Source: an uncultured Chloroflexota bacterium (GTDB lineage Bacteria > Chloroflexota > Anaerolineae > Anaerolineales > Villigracilaceae). Taken from it: a stretch of DNA of 13,964 nucleotides. The DNA lies in NCBI GenBank assembly GCA_903837815.1, contig CAILWD010000682.1, positions 1 to 13,964 of the forward strand, read 5' to 3'. Below are positions 13,716 through 13,964 of the stretch, piece by piece. The notes under the pieces were generated by a model. That model had not been told where the DNA came from, ran no database searches, and saw only the letters and a program-made list of their open reading frames with translations. Position numbers and translations under genes: made by a program. Position 1 is the stretch's first letter, and every line of letters begins with the position of its first letter.

Positions 13716-13964
13716 CTAGGGGTTTAGGTCGTAAAGATAGGCGGAAGAGTTGAAAGAGACAATACTATCCATCATTGTGCCGTTTTCGTCAAGGTAGTCG
13801 GTGAAGAATTGCAGGGGATCGCCCTCGCAGTCGCCGCATTCTATGACTTCAGAGAAGATAAACCAGACCCTCTCGCGCCCGTGCAGGTCTTTCACGTTCA
13901 CCAAAAAACGGTCGATTGCTTTTTTGGGGTCCTGCCTGTCCACGCCCGCGATGACGTTTTCAGA
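13716..13964 (-). CDS. C-terminal end of a probable GT39-like membrane glycosyltransferase (5' end missing)
   Basis: The frame is open to the window edge, giving 82 residues; an internal GTG at 13943 is not a convincing start. The sequence RERVWFIFSEV, then FFTDYLDENGTMMDSIVSFNSSAYLYDLNP, resembles the soluble C-terminal tail of bacterial GT39/PMT-like proteins, where a strand-rich RVWxxFS block precedes a closing YLYDL. No membrane segment is in view, so the family call depends on this tail. It is the first gene of the leftward run and ends 12 bp before the sulfotransferase start, consistent with one operon. Alternatively it is an unrelated hypothetical protein. Confidence 0.5.
   Translation of the reverse strand, partial: SENVIAGVDRQDPKKAIDRFLVNVKDLHGRERVWFIFSEVIECGDCEGDPLQFFTDYLDENGTMMDSIVSFNSSAYLYDLNP

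Overview
The window looks like chromosomal DNA of a moderately GC-rich, free-living bacterium. My best guess is a member of the Chloroflexota, class Anaerolineae. That guess rests on the housekeeping protein types, the mix of Shine-Dalgarno and apparently leaderless starts, and above all the many small palindromic elements, of kinds I associate with such genomes. It is inference, not a marker-gene placement. There are no rRNA or tRNA genes, no CRISPR array, no transposase and no phage gene.

Region 1 (1-3870, + strand) is housekeeping. It holds the 3' end of kbl (threonine catabolism), a yebC-family gene, ruvC and ruvA (Holliday junction processing, without ruvB in view), a DUF402 protein and proC (proline biosynthesis). 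Nearly every gap here carries a palindromic element. Two CACRAAGG hairpins bracket ruvC, one hairpin follows ruvA, a 76-bp element supplies the stop codon of the DUF402 gene, and a good intrinsic terminator follows proC. ruvA and the DUF402 gene both have a TAAAAT box a few bases before the ATG and no Shine-Dalgarno, which suggests leaderless transcripts.

Region 2 (3889-4617, - strand) is a compact type II toxin-antitoxin pair. It consists of a ribbon-helix-helix antitoxin and a VapC-like PIN toxin, with overlapping reading frames, a clear promoter -10 and a direct repeat that could be the autoregulatory operator.

Region 3 (4634-13964, - strand) is a cell-envelope glycan region. In transcription order it contains the 3' end of a probable GT39-like protein, a sulfotransferase, a polytopic membrane protein, a GT39/PMT-like glycosyltransferase, a GT2 glycosyltransferase, a four-helix-bundle (S23-type) gene broken by one in-frame stop, a double-GNAT acetyltransferase, a CMP-sialate-synthetase-like cytidylyltransferase and a large polytopic GT-C-like protein with a soluble C-terminal half. 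Together they suggest assembly and decoration (sulfation, perhaps acetylation and a nonulosonic acid) of a surface polysaccharide or glycoprotein. The product cannot be named.

I see no convincing new defence or signalling system. The most notable signals are the palindromic elements. Some have entered coding genes in frame: the sulfotransferase carries about 19 extra residues encoded by a perfect 16-bp inverted repeat, and the large membrane protein carries a shorter one. The broken four-helix-bundle gene lies between two 14-bp inverted repeats that abut both neighbouring genes, like a small inserted cassette.
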